Below are positions 33,376 through 45,839 of a stretch of 64,000 nt of DNA, in pieces (position 1 is the stretch's first letter; the number at the start of each line of letters is the position of its first letter). The notes below the pieces were generated by a model. It saw only the letters and a list, made by a program, of their open reading frames with translations, was not told the origin of the DNA and ran no database searches. The stretch lies in NCBI GenBank assembly GCA_963932145.1, contig OZ010586.1, positions 55,882,016-55,946,015 of the forward strand. Direction: 5' to 3'. The position numbers were made by a program, and so were the translations under genes. This DNA comes from Acanthosepion lycidas (taxonomy: Eukaryota > Mollusca > Cephalopoda > Sepiida > Sepiidae).

Positions 33376-35856
33376 TATGTATTTTATAAAATATATAAGA
33401 ACTTTTTTTATTAGGAAAGGAATGGGGAAGAGAGAATGTCACCTCTCTCATCCTGGATATCAAAAAGGTGCTTACAATACGCGAAATTTGAAAATATTTA
33501 TTTTATTGATATGAAACAATATAACAAAAAATAAGTTTTATAATAAAGTCTTGCACACAAATTTCCTTTCATGCGCCTTATTATGAGCAAGGTGCAATAA
33601 CATAACAAAATTATAGTAATTATTAGCTCTAAAAAAAGATTTATAATATATTTTTTCAAATCATGAAAGAAAAAAACTTTCAGAAGGTAATACGAAAACA
33701 GTTGAAAAAAAAGGAATAAATTACTCTTAGAAAAAGGTTCACCCACCTAATAAATACTTGAAAAAATATACTTTGCTTATCCTATGAGAGTCTCTGGGAC
33801 GTTTAACGATATTTTGAAATGTTGTTCGGTTTTCTTTGCGCTTGGATTTCGCGTCTTTATTTAGCTTTTGCTCATCCCAAGAGAGTCTCTGTGAAGGTTC
33901 TCTTCGTTGTTCTTTTTCGTCGGCGTAGTTTTAAAAAATGCCGAAACCTTTCTGTCCTTTGCTAAGCTGGCGACTGCTTCGTATCTGACGTCCAAGTCCT
34001 TTTCCTGCATCCCTTCACCAACGACCTCCGTCGTATATGACGCCTAACCTCCTTCTGCTGCATCCTTGCAACCACTCGACCTCTTTTTGTTACCTTCGCG
34101 TCCCTTCTGTCCGTTGTCCACTGTTCGCTGACCAGGGTTCTTATATTCTCTCGGGAATAGCTCCTGCGAACTTCGACTTTAAATCTACATGGGCGGAAAA
34201 ATTTGAAAAATTAATCCCCAACAGTCCGTCAGGACAGTTATTTTTGGCGGTCTGTTTTAGAGCTAAATAATAATAACATTTTTTACACATAAATGAAACA
34301 ATTTCTAAAACCGTTTGACTTTCTTTTAATACACTTCCTCCAAAAGTAAGTATATAAGACAAACCTAGTCGATTTAATATTTATTTCTTTACATTTTTTA
34401 ATTAATTATTATTTTTAATTATTTTATACTACGAAATAATAATCTTGTTTAGTTTATAAATAGCGCTTAATTTTTGTCTAATTTCTATAGCTATAGCTAT
34501 CGTAGTCTTTTCAAATTCAAAATTAGTTTTGTTTTCTTTATATTGATGATGGAATTATAACATTGATTTTAGAGACAGGGATGTCTGTGTGCGTGCTACT
34601 GCTAAAATGTGGGTTTAGTAATAAATAAGTTTGAAGTTCCACTGCAAGTGTTTGTCACTCAAACTCTTTATACCTAATCAAAAGAGTTTAAGTGATTTCG
34701 AAAGGGGACAAAGAATTCTCTTCGTTTCGAAGCTAATCTAGAACACATAAAATCCGCATTAGCGATAGCATTACACTATTTGCTAATGATAATGTTTTTC
34801 GAGCATTAAGTTAGAAGTTCCTTTGGTGAATTTGTAATGATATGTATTTTCAATCACGTCTCTAATTACTAAGTTTAAATTTAACTAGAAATTCCGTGGA
34901 TACACGTACTATAGACGTCTCACTTTTAGTTTGAAAGCAATTACGTTTCTCTCAAGAGTACATGTGTAATAAACATCACTACCTAACCAATACGTCAGCC
35001 TCCCATTCTTTACACTGTTATTCGCAAATGAGGTTACACTCCCATTTTTATCGCTGGAGTGCTGGGAAGTTTTTAAATAGACAATAATTCACAAAAGCTA
35101 GAGTTTTCACTTTTGTTAAAAGTTAAAAGTTGTTAGTCTTATCAACGTGACATTTCGTTGACATTAAAAGATTTCTTAATCAGTTAAAACTCTTTCAAGC
35201 GAAACATTTTCCAAATGATTTCTTAAAAAAACTTATAACATATCTTGCCATAACAGATAAAAAGTCAACTTCTTACATTATTCTTCTTTTCATTAAGGAA
35301 ATCAATAATTAGGTGTAAATAGCTGGCGTAAGACTGATAAACTGTTGACAACGTGTACTTACAATAGTCTAAGTATAAATACTTTATTTTCTAAAGTTCA
35401 TTTCTCCTTCTTGTTTATTCGAGATAATACAGCTGTAGAGAATTACTATGTCCATTACATAAATACATAACAGAGAACGGGTGGCGTGGTTGAGTCCGGG
35501 TGTAAAAACCTGAAACAAAGCGAACGAAGTGATAAAAATTAGTCTCTGTGCATAGGGATCGATACAAATCTTTCAACAATATATAAACATTTTAAATATT
35601 AAATACAATCCAAATTTCTAACGAATCAGAGGCTTTCCTGTTTCTTTTTTTTTTTGTTTTTATTTTTTGGTAGCCAAGAAAATGGGCTTGTGTGATCCAT
35701 CTTGGCCGCATTTAAACGGGATTTTTTTTCATCCTAACAGTTAGTCATCACTGAAAAATGATGCTACCTAATTAATAATTGCTGTACTAAATGAAAATCA
35801 ATATTAATAAACAGTTTTCTTGAACAATAAACTCGTTAATTAATAATTCCAATTGA
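33376..35856. other. No gene supported
   Basis: Two similar short segments near 33775-33810 and 33865-33895 share AGAGAGTCTCTG-like sequence. The GC-richer patch 33.9-34.25 kb holds a 77-codon frame (34037-34270) without recognisable motifs. The rest is AT-rich. Confidence 0.45.
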
Positions 35857-36380
35857 TTGTCAAAAATACCCAGCCTATACGCCCTTCTTCAACAGCGCGG
35901 GATCCGCTGGCTTAGACATGTACACCGTTTGCTGGATGAGAGGATTCCGAAGGTCCTTCTGTACGGGGAACTGGCCACCGGTAAGACGGAACTAGGTCAG
36001 CCTCATCTTCGCTTAAAGGACGTCTGCAAAAAGGACATGAGGGCGATGGACATGGGAAGACGTCTCCAACGATTACTCACGCTGGAGACACGATTTACAC
36101 TGATGTCTGGAGCGAGGAGAGGAGAAACTGATGTTTGCCGCCGGGAAAAAAAAAAAACAAAAACACGGCGACCTCGGGGGAGAGCTTCTTCACGTGTATT
36201 CGTTGCAATCGACTGTCACTCCCGCTTGGGCCTGTACAGCCATAACAGATGCTGCGCAACCATCAGCAGCTGAGACATAACTCTATAGGCACAGATCCAT
36301 TATCTCTCGAGACTGACGAAGGCCACATATGTCAAAAAAAAAAAAAATAATAATAATAATAATAAAATAAATAAAATAAA
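35857..36380 (+). mobile_element. 5'-truncated LINE 3' end
   Basis: A 138-codon frame, open to its stop, reads IPSLYALLQQRGIRWLRHVH, RIPKVLLYGELATGKTELGQ and HLRLKDVCKKDMRAMDM. Near the end it has CHSRLGLYSHNRC. This is the common LINE C-terminus with RWLGHV..RMxDxRIPK..LYGEL..GKR..G.P.LR.KDVCKRDM and a terminal CxxCGRxCxSRIGLxSHxRxC finger, whose first cysteines are not seen here. A short 3' UTR (CTCTCGAGACTGACGAAGGCC) leads to a poly-A run and (TAA)n tail to about 36380. Everything upstream of the C-terminus is missing. A different family from the 24-kb LINE. Confidence 0.85.
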
Positions 36381-36884
36381 AAATATTAAAAAATAACGAA
36401 ATTTTTAGAATTGCTTAAAGATAAATCATTTTTTGTACATTTCTTAATCGGTTATGCAACTACCTTACTCGATATTGGAGAATAGCCGAAAATTTCTTGA
36501 AAGCATTGTCTCTAAAGAATCCTAAAGGATTGAACTTGAGCTATTTATTTATCTACAGTAATCGTACTTATAAAATCAACATCGTGAAGTATAGCCATCA
36601 GCATGACTGAAGAAGTTACTAAATTACTTCTAAATTATAAAGCTGGAAGCCATAAGATTTACTGAAAAATCTTTCTAGGAGATATTTTATACGACTAAAG
36701 AAGGTACCTCCATTTTTTCGCTGAAGAAACAGCATAGCATGATAAAAAAGACACCCAGACTTAATAACAAAGTTTTATCGTCAAAATGTTTAAGTTATTA
36801 TTAAAAGAAGAGACCAAAGTATTTTTTAATTATTTATTAGATTTTTTAAACCTTTCTTTCCCAAGAGTATTAGCACGTAATTGA

Positions 36885-36967
36885 ATGTAATGGATCCGAC
36901 TGGAGTTCGAACTCGGATCTCCGATTCTTCAATCCGAGCCACTATCCATTACTCCACCGTGCCTCCT
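36885..36967 (-). repeat. SINE head (tRNA-derived), minus strand
   Basis: On the minus strand GGAGGCACGGTGGAGTAATG is followed by a GAA-containing loop and GAGTTCGAACTCC (B box). The A box lies in TGGAGTAATGG. It continues into GGATCCATTACATTCA, as in the 58.3-kb copy. Confidence 0.7.
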
Positions 36968-36975
36968 TGAAAAGG

Positions 36976-37200
36976 TATGAATCCTCTTCTTCTCCCCCCC
37001 CACCACCAGCTAAGGGTAATTAGCAGGATAGACTGTGTTCTATAAGCTTGGGTGGCAACCGATCCAGAAGGAGGAAAAATTGGAGAGGGTTGGGCTCCGT
37101 CAGGCTACCTTGCACAAGAAACACTCCTTCTAGCTTCAGTACACATGGTGCTCCTACGACCCTACGGGTCACGGGATAAAAGAAATCCTTTCTAGCACGT
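36976..37200 (+). repeat. SINE body, plus strand
   Basis: CCTCTTCTTCTCCCCCC..CCAGCTAAGGGTAAT-TAGCAG, TTCTATAAGCTTGGGTGGCA and CTACGACCCTACGGGTCACGG. The first parts match 58.39-58.48 kb. It is in the opposite orientation to the head just to its left. Confidence 0.65.
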
Positions 37201-37800
37201 ATGAAATTTTGGTTAAAAATTTTGATTTTTTTTACGTCAGCGGGTCTGCGTAGTATTTACTATTAATGTTTTAGCGCTTTTTTATGGTGAAAAACACATT
37301 GATTTGGAAATTCTTCAAAAAATCAAATAATTGTCGGATTTTAATGAAATTTTAAGGATTTATTCACAAATGAATGAAATTATTTTTGAATTTTTTTTAG
37401 AAAATTTTGTTAAAAACTATTTTTTTAATATATGTTACATCCACTTACATAATTTCGTGTAATTTCAATAAATTAAATTTCAATCTCCAAATTTGTTTTA
37501 ATAGTTAAAAGCAGGACTCCTTGGAGAATTTAAATCATTTTCTTTTTAGCAAAACAGGACTCCCAGTTTCCGAAAATCTGTTCTGAATCTTAAAATAAAA
37601 AATGAAATAAAACTATGACATTAATTAGAAAAGCTCTTCATTGCTTTTATAAACAAGATTTAAGGACACTTTTGTCTTAAAAAGATTTTTTTTTTCGATG
37701 AATAATGAATTTTTACAAGAATTGTTTTCATTTTTTAATTCTAATTATAATTTTTTTATAATTTTATAAATCGTTTAAAATTCTGCATTACTTTGATATC

Positions 37801-38124
37801 GCGTTAGGTGATATTGTTATTAAGTGAAAACTATATTTACGAATCAAAAACTGAAAAGATCAATAAAAGTAGTTTACACCTGATATCTAAAAAAACAAAT
37901 TTTTTTGTTTTTATTGTATTAACATTCCCATTTTTGTAAATATGGTATTCCATACATGATATTATCCTTAAAAGGTCACGTGTTTTAAGAGTTGTCCTGT
38001 AGTACGAAAACACTTGGCGGTTTGCAATTCTTTCATTATCCATATTCTGTGTTTCATCGAGTTTGCGTCTTTGCAAATCATCCCTTCCAAATTTTTATGT
38101 AGTTTTACTTTTTTAATTACTGTT

Positions 38125-38186
<62 letters not shown>

Positions 38187-38829
38187 ATAGGATATTGGAT
38201 TAAAATAATAAAAGTGTAAACAATTACAGAATTAATAATAAAATCTAAAGTACCATAAAAATTTAATAGATAAAATAACTATAACATTTCATAAATATCA
38301 TGATAACAATTAATAATAAAGAATAAAATGAAAAATAAGTAAGATATTAAAAAATATAAATTATTAATAAATAAAATACCATAACATTTCAAGTTACCTC
38401 TATCATAGTATTTCATAATATCTCGGTTATTAAACTTTTAAATTAATTTAAGAAAATTTTATAGTTTTTAAAATTTTATTGTTTTTTTTTTTCAGAAAGC
38501 ATTTTCAAACATAAGCTAAATTAACTAAAATTCAATAAGATATTAGATAATTACTGAAAAAGTGTTCACTTAGATTTTGTAAATTTATATCAGTTCTGGT
38601 CAACCATACTTAGCTGTCAGTACATTAGACTGTCAATTAATAAGTCAACACGTCAGAAAAACAAGACGCCGTGGTTAAGAAATACTTGTATACTAATTTT
38701 TTGTGCTATAAATAATATTCGTTTCAAATCAGATTAATTTAACTTTAAATTTACTAATTTTCCTCAAATAATGTGTTACAAATATATATTTTATTTTCGG
38801 AAGATTTTTAAAACCGAGAATTAAATTTT
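37801..38829. other. No gene seen; (AT)n
   Basis: AT-rich with an (AT)n run at about 38131-38183. The 79-codon minus frame at 37837-38076 has no recognisable motif. Confidence 0.5.
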
Positions 38830-40170
38830 GTTTACAAATGTGTCAAGAGCGCCAGATTAAAATGATTTTTCGAACGTGAACAAAAAGTTGAGATTTCAAA
38901 AAGCATGTGTAAAAATCTAACTAAACCCAATTTGTCCAAACTTATTTAAATGTGGTGAAAAATAAAGACCAAATTAGGTTAGGGTGGGCCAAATTTGAAC
39001 ATATTTATCGGCAAAAATGTCGGGAAATTAATTAAAAAATTTGTGAAAGAGGACCTAAAATATCTTCATTTTTATTTACTTTAATATCCTTTTTATAACT
39101 GCCCGCAAATAATTATTTCTTGAACGGCGAGTCATGAATTATTTTGGCGACGGCACTCAGTAGTTATTCGACCATGCGCAGTGAGAACGGAAGCGCATGG
39201 CCAAAATGTGAAATGTGTTAAAGAAATAACAAAAAATATTGTTAAATTCTGTTTTCCCTATGTTGAGGCCAGATTGAAAACTAACACATAATGTTTCGAG
39301 ATGTATTCCTGGGATAGTAAATCCAGCGTAACTTTTTAAAATGATAATGATGGTAATTTTTTTCCTTGCCTCAATTGGTAGATCATAGCATTTCAGTGAA
39401 TGTATAAAAGATTTAGACATAATGATCTTATCGTAACTGAGTGTCGGCTATAACGTGTCGTTTATTCCCACATACAGGGTTTGATGTGAAAATATTTACG
39501 AGTTTTATGGCGCAATTTTGGTTGTCGTTAGTGATGGCAAAACCTTATTTCGGTATTTTTGTAGTTTAATAATATTATTATTTTTATATGATTATACTAC
39601 GCCGAGAAACTCAAAGAAGGTCTTTGAAGTTTATTACGGAAAACCATGCACTCCCGCTAGGATATAGGGGAAATGCTTTATTGCAACGTATATTCGGCTG
39701 TTAAGTTAGGATAGATTCTGATGTTTACACCTTTTGTTTATTTCCTTTTTCATGAGGGTTGTTGTCACAGTGTTATTTACGGTGATGTGAACACTATGTG
39801 ACACTGGTAAAAGGAAAGTGTTAATTTAGAATATGATGGAATGGGTTAAAAGTACGGAATAACATATAAGCTGAAAAAAGGAAGAAAAGATGGACCGGAA
39901 AAGAATGATTTTATTGGTTTTGAGATATTATCAAGGGCCATATAGAAGATTTCAACCCATGATGGCTGAGAAGGAATAGTGAAATTCGAAGTGAAATTTG
40001 AAAACGAAGGCAGAAATGGAGAAATTTAAAATGGAAGTTACGAAAACATGTCTCATGATTGCCAGACGGAAGAAGGAGTCAATTAGAGAGATAATTAAAA
40101 GAACTCTTGTTCAAATCGAACAAATCATTTTAATCTGGCGCTCTTGACATATTTTGACACATTTGTAAAC
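38830..40170. mobile_element. 1.34-kb element with inverted ends, no transposase
   Basis: GTTTACAAATGTGTC, then AAGAGCGCCAGATTAAAATG and ATTT at 38830-38870, recurs inverted at 40121-40170. The right arm carries about 10 extra bases. The interior has no coding frame of note (87 codons at 39157-39420, minus, unrecognised). This fits a non-autonomous DNA transposon. No clear target duplication is seen. Confidence 0.55.
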
Positions 40171-41014
40171 AAACAAAAAAAAGTCAAATACAGAAATCTG
40201 GGGAACCCCCAAATTAGGAAAAAACCGTCAGCCCCCACTCCGGTCTTGAGTCAAAGTCAATATAAGCAGAGTGCTTAAGCGACCCAGAGAGAGAGAGAGA
40301 GAGAGAGAGACGAGACGAGACGAGACGAGACAGCAGCGAAGAGCAGACGTAGGTGATACAGAGATCCACGTGACTTGCTGCTGAGAAAATCCTAGACTGT
40401 GAGCTTTGTTCCAATAATTAGCACCGATAGGCAAAGTGTCACCATAGAGATTTTAGTGGGAAGGGTTTATTTTTGTTATACAAAGAACTATATAAACAAA
40501 ACAGAAAATTAACCTGAGGAATCTTTCGTTTTTATTTCGTCTACAAAGACATTTTTATTTTGTTTACTTAAAAACACAGCTTCGCCGTGGCCCGAAACAA
40601 CGCTACGATTACTGACGATACTCGATCCCCACCAGCTCTGTGATCAAAAAACACAATATGGGCGGAGCAAGGTGTGGTTCCGGGGCGACCAACGACCAGC
40701 GACGGTATCGACCAACCGTAGGATTGACCCTGCAATCAACTCGTCGTACCCTATGGACCAAAACATCTTCTGATATAGGCGGCGTGTAGCAAGTGCCATA
40801 TCGTCTGGTCACTGCTGACCAAGATGGCCTAGGATCGACCAGGGTGTGCTATTATAGTGGAATGGTGTCACGGTGTTATGGCGTTATCGCGCTAAGGCTC
40901 CATGGTGTTGTCGTTCAGTTGACAATAAACACTCGTGTCAGACAAACTAGTCGCACGATCTTTATATAACGGATGGATACAGCTATACTTTTATTTCAGG
41001 AGGAAATTTTAAGA
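40171..41014. other. GA repeats and a GC-richer block, no gene called
   Basis: (GA)n at about 40286-40310 passes into (CGAGA)n to about 40331. The block 40600-40960 is GC-richer and ends with CAATAAACACTCGTGTC and TTTATATAACGG, which look like a poly-A signal and TATA box in LTR-like spacing, but no second copy exists in the window. The hAT coding part starts just after. Confidence 0.45.
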
Positions 41015-43330
41015 ATGGAGCCACATGGGCAACAAAAGAAGAAAGAGTCTAGTATGGAAAGAAGAAATCTTATGAAAAGAAAACGCGAAAATCTACAGAA
41101 ATCAAGTCAAGTTATGAAGAAGTTTCTAAAAATGCCAAATACAGGAGATTGTGACAATCGCGTTGTTTCTTCGCTTGTTCTTGTCAATAGCTCTGACTAC
41201 ACAGACATAGCACCAGGGGTCAGCGGGACAATCGTTAACCTCACCAACACCAACAAAACCTTTAGCACCTCCAGTTTTTTACTGTTTGCTTTCGATCAGC
41301 CTTCATCTTTGTTTCGTTGCCAATCTGATGAACATGTACAATATGATGAAGCTAAATGTGCAGTATTAACCAAGAAAGATGTAGGTTGCCTTAATTTGTA
41401 TGTAAATTGCGATGAACCACAAATTTCTGATGATCTAGGAATACAAATGTTGAAAATGAGTGCTAAAGCTTTTTAGAACAAAGACGATCCTTTTAAAGTT
41501 ACAAAAGATCTGGAACCGATATGTCGAAGATGCGATGAGAAGTGAAACAAGCCAAAACCTGTAAGTGCCAACCGTAGCTTCTCGAATTACTGGTTTCAAA
41601 GAAAGCTACAGAATTGGTCTACTATTCCGCGTAATTGTTGTACTCTATTAAGGTTATGCAATGTATTGTTTTTGCTGTTTAAAGCACAGTATTCGAAAAA
41701 TCATATGGATTTCGAAAATGGAAAAAAATGCAACGAAAGAATGCCAGAATATGAACAATGCACTCATCACCGTGCGTCATTTCTTGTATGGAACGACTTT
41801 GAGAGACGCATATCAGAAAAGTCTATGACTGACAGAATAATATTGAAGCATATAGAGGAACAGAAGCAATTGTGGAAGGATCTGCTCACGCGTTTTGTGG
41901 ATTGTATCAAGTTTTGGGTGACTCAGCATCTAGCAATTCGTGAATACCAAGAAGTCATTGCATCAAGTAATAATCTCACTAATCTTTTTGCACTCGTTAA
42001 GCTACTTAGCAAGTACGACCCTCTGTTGTAGCATCACTTGCATTATGTCAAGTCGCATCCACATTCTGCCACATTTTTTCTGGCAAGATACAGAATGAGT
42101 TCATTGAGTTTCTGGGAAACGAAGTACGTCAGTCTATCCTACAGAGAATCAAGAAGAAACATGGATTATGTTCGATACAACTCCCGACGTTTCTCACAAC
42201 AAACAAATGTCGGAAATTCCCAGGTTTGTCGATGTTGACAACGAATCTAAAACTGCTCTACTCAAGGAAGTGTTCATTGATTTTATTAAAATTCACGAAA
42301 AAGATGCTGAGAGTGTTACAGAAGAAATTACCTCAAAAATGGAACGAGATGGTCTTGATTTGGACGACTGTCGTGGACAGATGTATGACAATGCTGCAAC
42401 AATGGCTGGAAAGGTGCCCGGTGTCTAGGGATGGCTGTAAAGCTCCCCCCCCCCGATACAACATGGGATGCTAAGCGCTATGCTGTTCATGTTGTAAAAA
42501 CGAAGTTGAATGACATAGGTAAATTGTTGGCGGATATAGCAACTTCAGTATCAGTCGAAACAAGAAGCAACGCCAGCTGCTTGCTGCGCAACATGCAAAG
42601 TTTCAGCTTTCTATTCTGCCGTTCTGGAACGACGTCTTGACTTCCATCGACCGAGTTCAGAAGAGATTAATGAAGCTCGATCCGACAAAGTCTGCCACAA
42701 TCTGTTATTCCCGTAAAAATTAAATTGCAAATGGCGAGGAAAATGCGTAGAATGTGGTATTGACGTTAGTCAACAGAGAAGGGTGCATCGTAAAAAAAGG
42801 AAGGCTGTAGAGACGAACGATGAGCCTCTAAATGTAAGTGAAGAAATGGATGTTAGCTTGAAGGCTGTGCTGGACAGACTGAATACAGAAGTGAATGATC
42901 GATTTACAATATTGAGAGTTACATGAACAATTTGGGTTCATCGTGGATATTGAAAGCCTCATTGACTCCGAGTCGAATGATGACTCAAACGAAGACACGA
43001 TACAAAAATACAAGATAGATGCTGCAGCATACGAGGGTAATTTTGATAAAATAGAATTCGGTCGCGAAAATACAAACTGCCGAATGTTAATACAAAAAGG
43101 AAAAGAAAGTGCATTCATTAAGGCAAAAACCCCAATCGAGCTTTTCAACTTCACAATATCTTAGGACGATGATATGATCCCCAATTTACAAATAATACTG
43201 CGCATACTGTCTCTTTGGCGTCCTGTGAGCGCTCTTTCAGCAAACTAAAATTAATAAAAACTATCTCCTAAGCACAATGGGTCAGGAACACCTAAGAAAT
43301 TTGGTTGTATTAAGCATCGAAAATAAATAA
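41015..43330 (+). pseudogene. hAT transposase, ZMYM1/DUF4371 type, decayed
   Basis: A basic N-terminus (MEPHGQQKKKES..MERRNLMKRKRENL) typical of these proteins opens the gene. A TTF-type finger region (FSNYWFQRKLQNWSTIP, FENGKKCNERMPEYEQCTHH) lies at about 41.58-41.77 kb. DUF4371 sequence spans 41.8-42.43 kb (WKDLLTRFVDCIKFW, LAIREYQEV, then IPRFVDVDNESKTALLKEVF and LDLDDCRGQMYDNAATMAGK). The C-terminal dimerisation domain at 43.2-43.33 kb shows SCERSFSKLKLIKT and LVVLSIENK. The family moves DNA by cut-and-paste. Stops and frameshifts occur near 41476, 42031, 42428 and around 42.5-42.9 kb, so this copy is dead. The left end of the element was not found. Confidence 0.85.
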
Positions 43331-43404
43331 TTTGGACATATAAATGTGGATGATGTTATTTTTTTGTCCACCAAGTCTGGTCGTAAGTCTCGGTTTTACG
43401 AATT

Positions 43405-43474
43405 CAAATAGATGTCTTGACATCAAATAGACGTCTTGACATCAAATAGACGTCTTGACATCTAGTCTTGACAT
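43405..43474 (+). repeat. 19-bp tandem repeat, about 3.6 copies
   Basis: Unit CAAATAGACGTCTTGACAT at 43405, 43424 and 43443 with one difference, then a shortened copy. It lies just after the hAT coding part. Confidence 0.9.
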
Positions 43475-43747
43475 CTTTTAATTCGGGTTTTGTCAATGCA
43501 CAGTGCTTGTTGAATCAAATAAAAATGTATGTGAATTGTATTGAAATACTTTTTCAGAGTATTTGTATTTGTTCGAAAAAAGTATTTAGATTTAGATTTT
43601 TGCTTAGTTTCAGAAGAAGTATTTATATTTGTTTTTGTATTTTTGAAATTACATGTATTTATATTTGTATTTCCATTTATATCGCATCAATAATCGCTAG
43701 CGGTATTTGTATTTGAATGGCTTGTTGGCCACTGATTGTGGTAGAGG
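43475..43747. other. TATTTGTATTTG-rich spacer
   Basis: Many GTATTTGTATTT-like words; the 82-codon frame here is their translation. Confidence 0.6.
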
Positions 43748-43800
43748 GTGTCGAGTCGAGCACTTGACAAGAGCACTTGACAAGACCAAGACCTCGACAC
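43748..43800. repeat. Hairpin with internal direct repeats
   Basis: GTGTCGAG (43748-43755) pairs with CTCGACAC (43793-43800). The loop contains GAGCACTTGACAA twice in tandem. It lies at the inner edge of the hAT right terminus. Confidence 0.8.
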
Positions 43801-43889
43801 GCCACTGCACCTTGGCTGGAGCCCCGCGCCTCCTAGATTTTGAAGCCCTAGTCATCAGCCTGCTAAGCTTATAGGTAAATCCGGCACTG
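43801..43889 (-). mobile_element. Right terminus of a hAT element
   Basis: Read from the outside (minus strand) it begins CAGTGCCGGATTTACCTATA and continues AGGGCTTCAAAATCTAGGAGGCGCGGGG. It closely follows the CAGGGCCGGATTTACCTATAGGC..TAGGGCC...AAATTTAGGGG pattern of DUF4371-type hAT termini. It therefore very likely ends the element whose transposase lies at 41.0-43.3 kb. Confidence 0.7.
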
Positions 43890-44879
43890 ACGTCGTCTTA
43901 TTTGCCCGGGCGGCCAGAGAGAGAGAGATAAAAACCTAAAGACAAACGCAACATATTAATTAACAAAAATTAATGGACGTTTTACATTGTTTTCATCAAA
44001 TAACTTGTTCTCAAGAAATATTTGTACCATTTATTCGTGTGCTGTTTCACAGTTGAAATATATTAAACGTGTAGGTTGCATCCCAGTATGAAATATTGTA
44101 AAAATGTATGACAAAGATTTCAACACTACAATATGCCCAAAGACGTCATCATTATTTGCTGAGAAGCCTGACAATACAACTCGCCTCCCACAGAGAGAGT
44201 GAGAGCTAATGGAAAATGGAAAAGAAAAGATACAATGAAGAAAAGTTCTTGTTCGATGACTTCAAATGTGTTGAAAATATAAACATTCGAGAAGAAAGTT
44301 TCCGTATTTTAAGAATATCAGAAATTTGACTGTTGCAAATAGAAAGTAAATATTAGAAGTGGAAATGTTTATAGAAACAAAATAATGGAAGAATAAATTT
44401 TAAAAAAGGCAGTATGTAGCAAATTTAATTTTCAAAGTCTACAACTAGACTGGACATCTTGAACAAAGGTCACAATAAATTGATCATTATTCTTCTACCC
44501 ACAAGAATCAATACAGAAAAAAAAGCTCTTTTATTTCCTTTTGAATTACGACACAGCGCACATAATATATGTGGATATTTATTAAGTTTAGTTAAATTTA
44601 GTTTAAACTAAAATAGAGAGAAACAATAAGTTGGAATTTTTCGAGTGGAGAGGGTTTGTTTGCTTTGAAAAATCCGGAATCAAAATTCTTTCTTTTTACA
44701 GGGGATCGAACATTGATCATTGATGCAAATGAAATGTGCAATTAATTGAATACATTATAGAAATAGTTAAGAAATGAAATAATACAATGGTGATAGAAAA
44801 TTTAACTTTTGTTATCATGCCTTACATACTTTAACTTACCTTGGTTTACATGCCTTGAGAATTGATCATTTTGATAGTA
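43890..44879. other. No gene seen
   Basis: AT-rich DNA with GAGAGAGAGA near 43917-43928; no recognisable family. Confidence 0.5.
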
Positions 44880-45320
44880 TTTCGAACCTGCTGGCCGCCC
44901 TGGGTATGACGATAAACTACATCCGGCAGCAAGGCCTTTGATATGGAGGTTTTCAGGAGCGTGGAACCGCTTCTTAATTACTTTTATTTTGAGGTCCGCC
45001 CTGACCCGCGATCGTAGCACCTGTTAGAATCCCAGCTATGGATAAATAGTTAACGCTCAAACTAGGGCCAAAATACTATGAAAGTATAAATATAGATTTT
45101 TATAGTAAAAATACCAGCAATACATTTTTGAAGAAAAAAATTACCAGCAATACATTTGACTCGTTAATGAAACTTGATTTACAAATTGATTTCTTACAAA
45201 GAATACATAATCTATTCATATGAACCTATCGTAAAAATTTTGTCGGCATTAAATAACCCATTGAGGTTGAGATGCCGTAAAACAAAATAAACATAGACCT
45301 AAACTCGAACCTCCTCGATT
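44880..45320 (+). repeat. Dispersed repeat, copy 2 (partner at 2.13-2.77 kb)
   Basis: Same ordered blocks as copy 1. On the minus strand it starts with CAGCAGGTTCGAAATAC, which resembles a pol III B box, so a tRNA-related SINE is possible. Confidence 0.7.
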
Positions 45321-45839
45321 GTATTCCTTTTCTTTAGCCGTATCGGTAAATGTCGAATAAAGAAAAAAAGTTGATTATTTTGAAAAATGTCAATTGCGGC
45401 TTTGACTTCTCATCGATTTTGTTCCTCTGCTTTGTATGACATTGTCAAGGTGGGATTTATACACAGGATCTCAGCTTAATAATCGATGACACTTTCGGAC
45501 AGATTATTGAACATTTATATTTTCCACGTAATAACCTCATTTTGATTAATATTTTAATCACTCGTTTATCCAAACCGATTTATGTAATATGAATGTGAGC
45601 AGAGTCTGTTTTCGATGTCTCAGTAGTTCAGTTTTATTGGTTTCATTCAAGTTCAACTAAGCCATTATGACTGGTTCAAAATATATGTCGGCAAATCCAA
45701 TCCATTCACTGGGTCCACTTCTTCATTTGATTTCCCTCGGGCAAGAGACCCCTTCGTTATTATTTACATCTCGTTGGCAATACAGACTATATAATAAACA
45801 AGTAACAATTTAATAAGCTCAGTTTAGCTTGAAGCAAGG
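45321..45839. other. No gene seen
   Basis: Nothing recognised. Confidence 0.5.

Larger units (their letters stand above)
36698..37800 (+). mobile_element. Worn, partial copy of the 60-kb inverted-end element
   Basis: Left end GGTACCTCCAT..CGCT.AA..AGCATAGCA.GAT at 36698 matches the ends of the element at 60165-62152. Further right, ATTGATTTGGAAATTCTT..AATTGTCGGATTTTAATGAAA (37.30-37.35 kb) matches 60.48-60.52 kb, and AATGAATTTTTA (37.70 kb) matches 60.91 kb. SINE-like sequence lies inside it (36.88-37.2 kb). No right end recognised. No coding capacity. Confidence 0.6.

Noticed and set aside
34037-34270. 77-codon frame in a GC-richer patch
   Set aside because: No motif, no supporting splice signals and no homology that I recognise.
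43405-43474. CRISPR-like array
   Set aside because: Units of 19 bp run without spacers and the DNA is eukaryotic; it is a simple tandem repeat.
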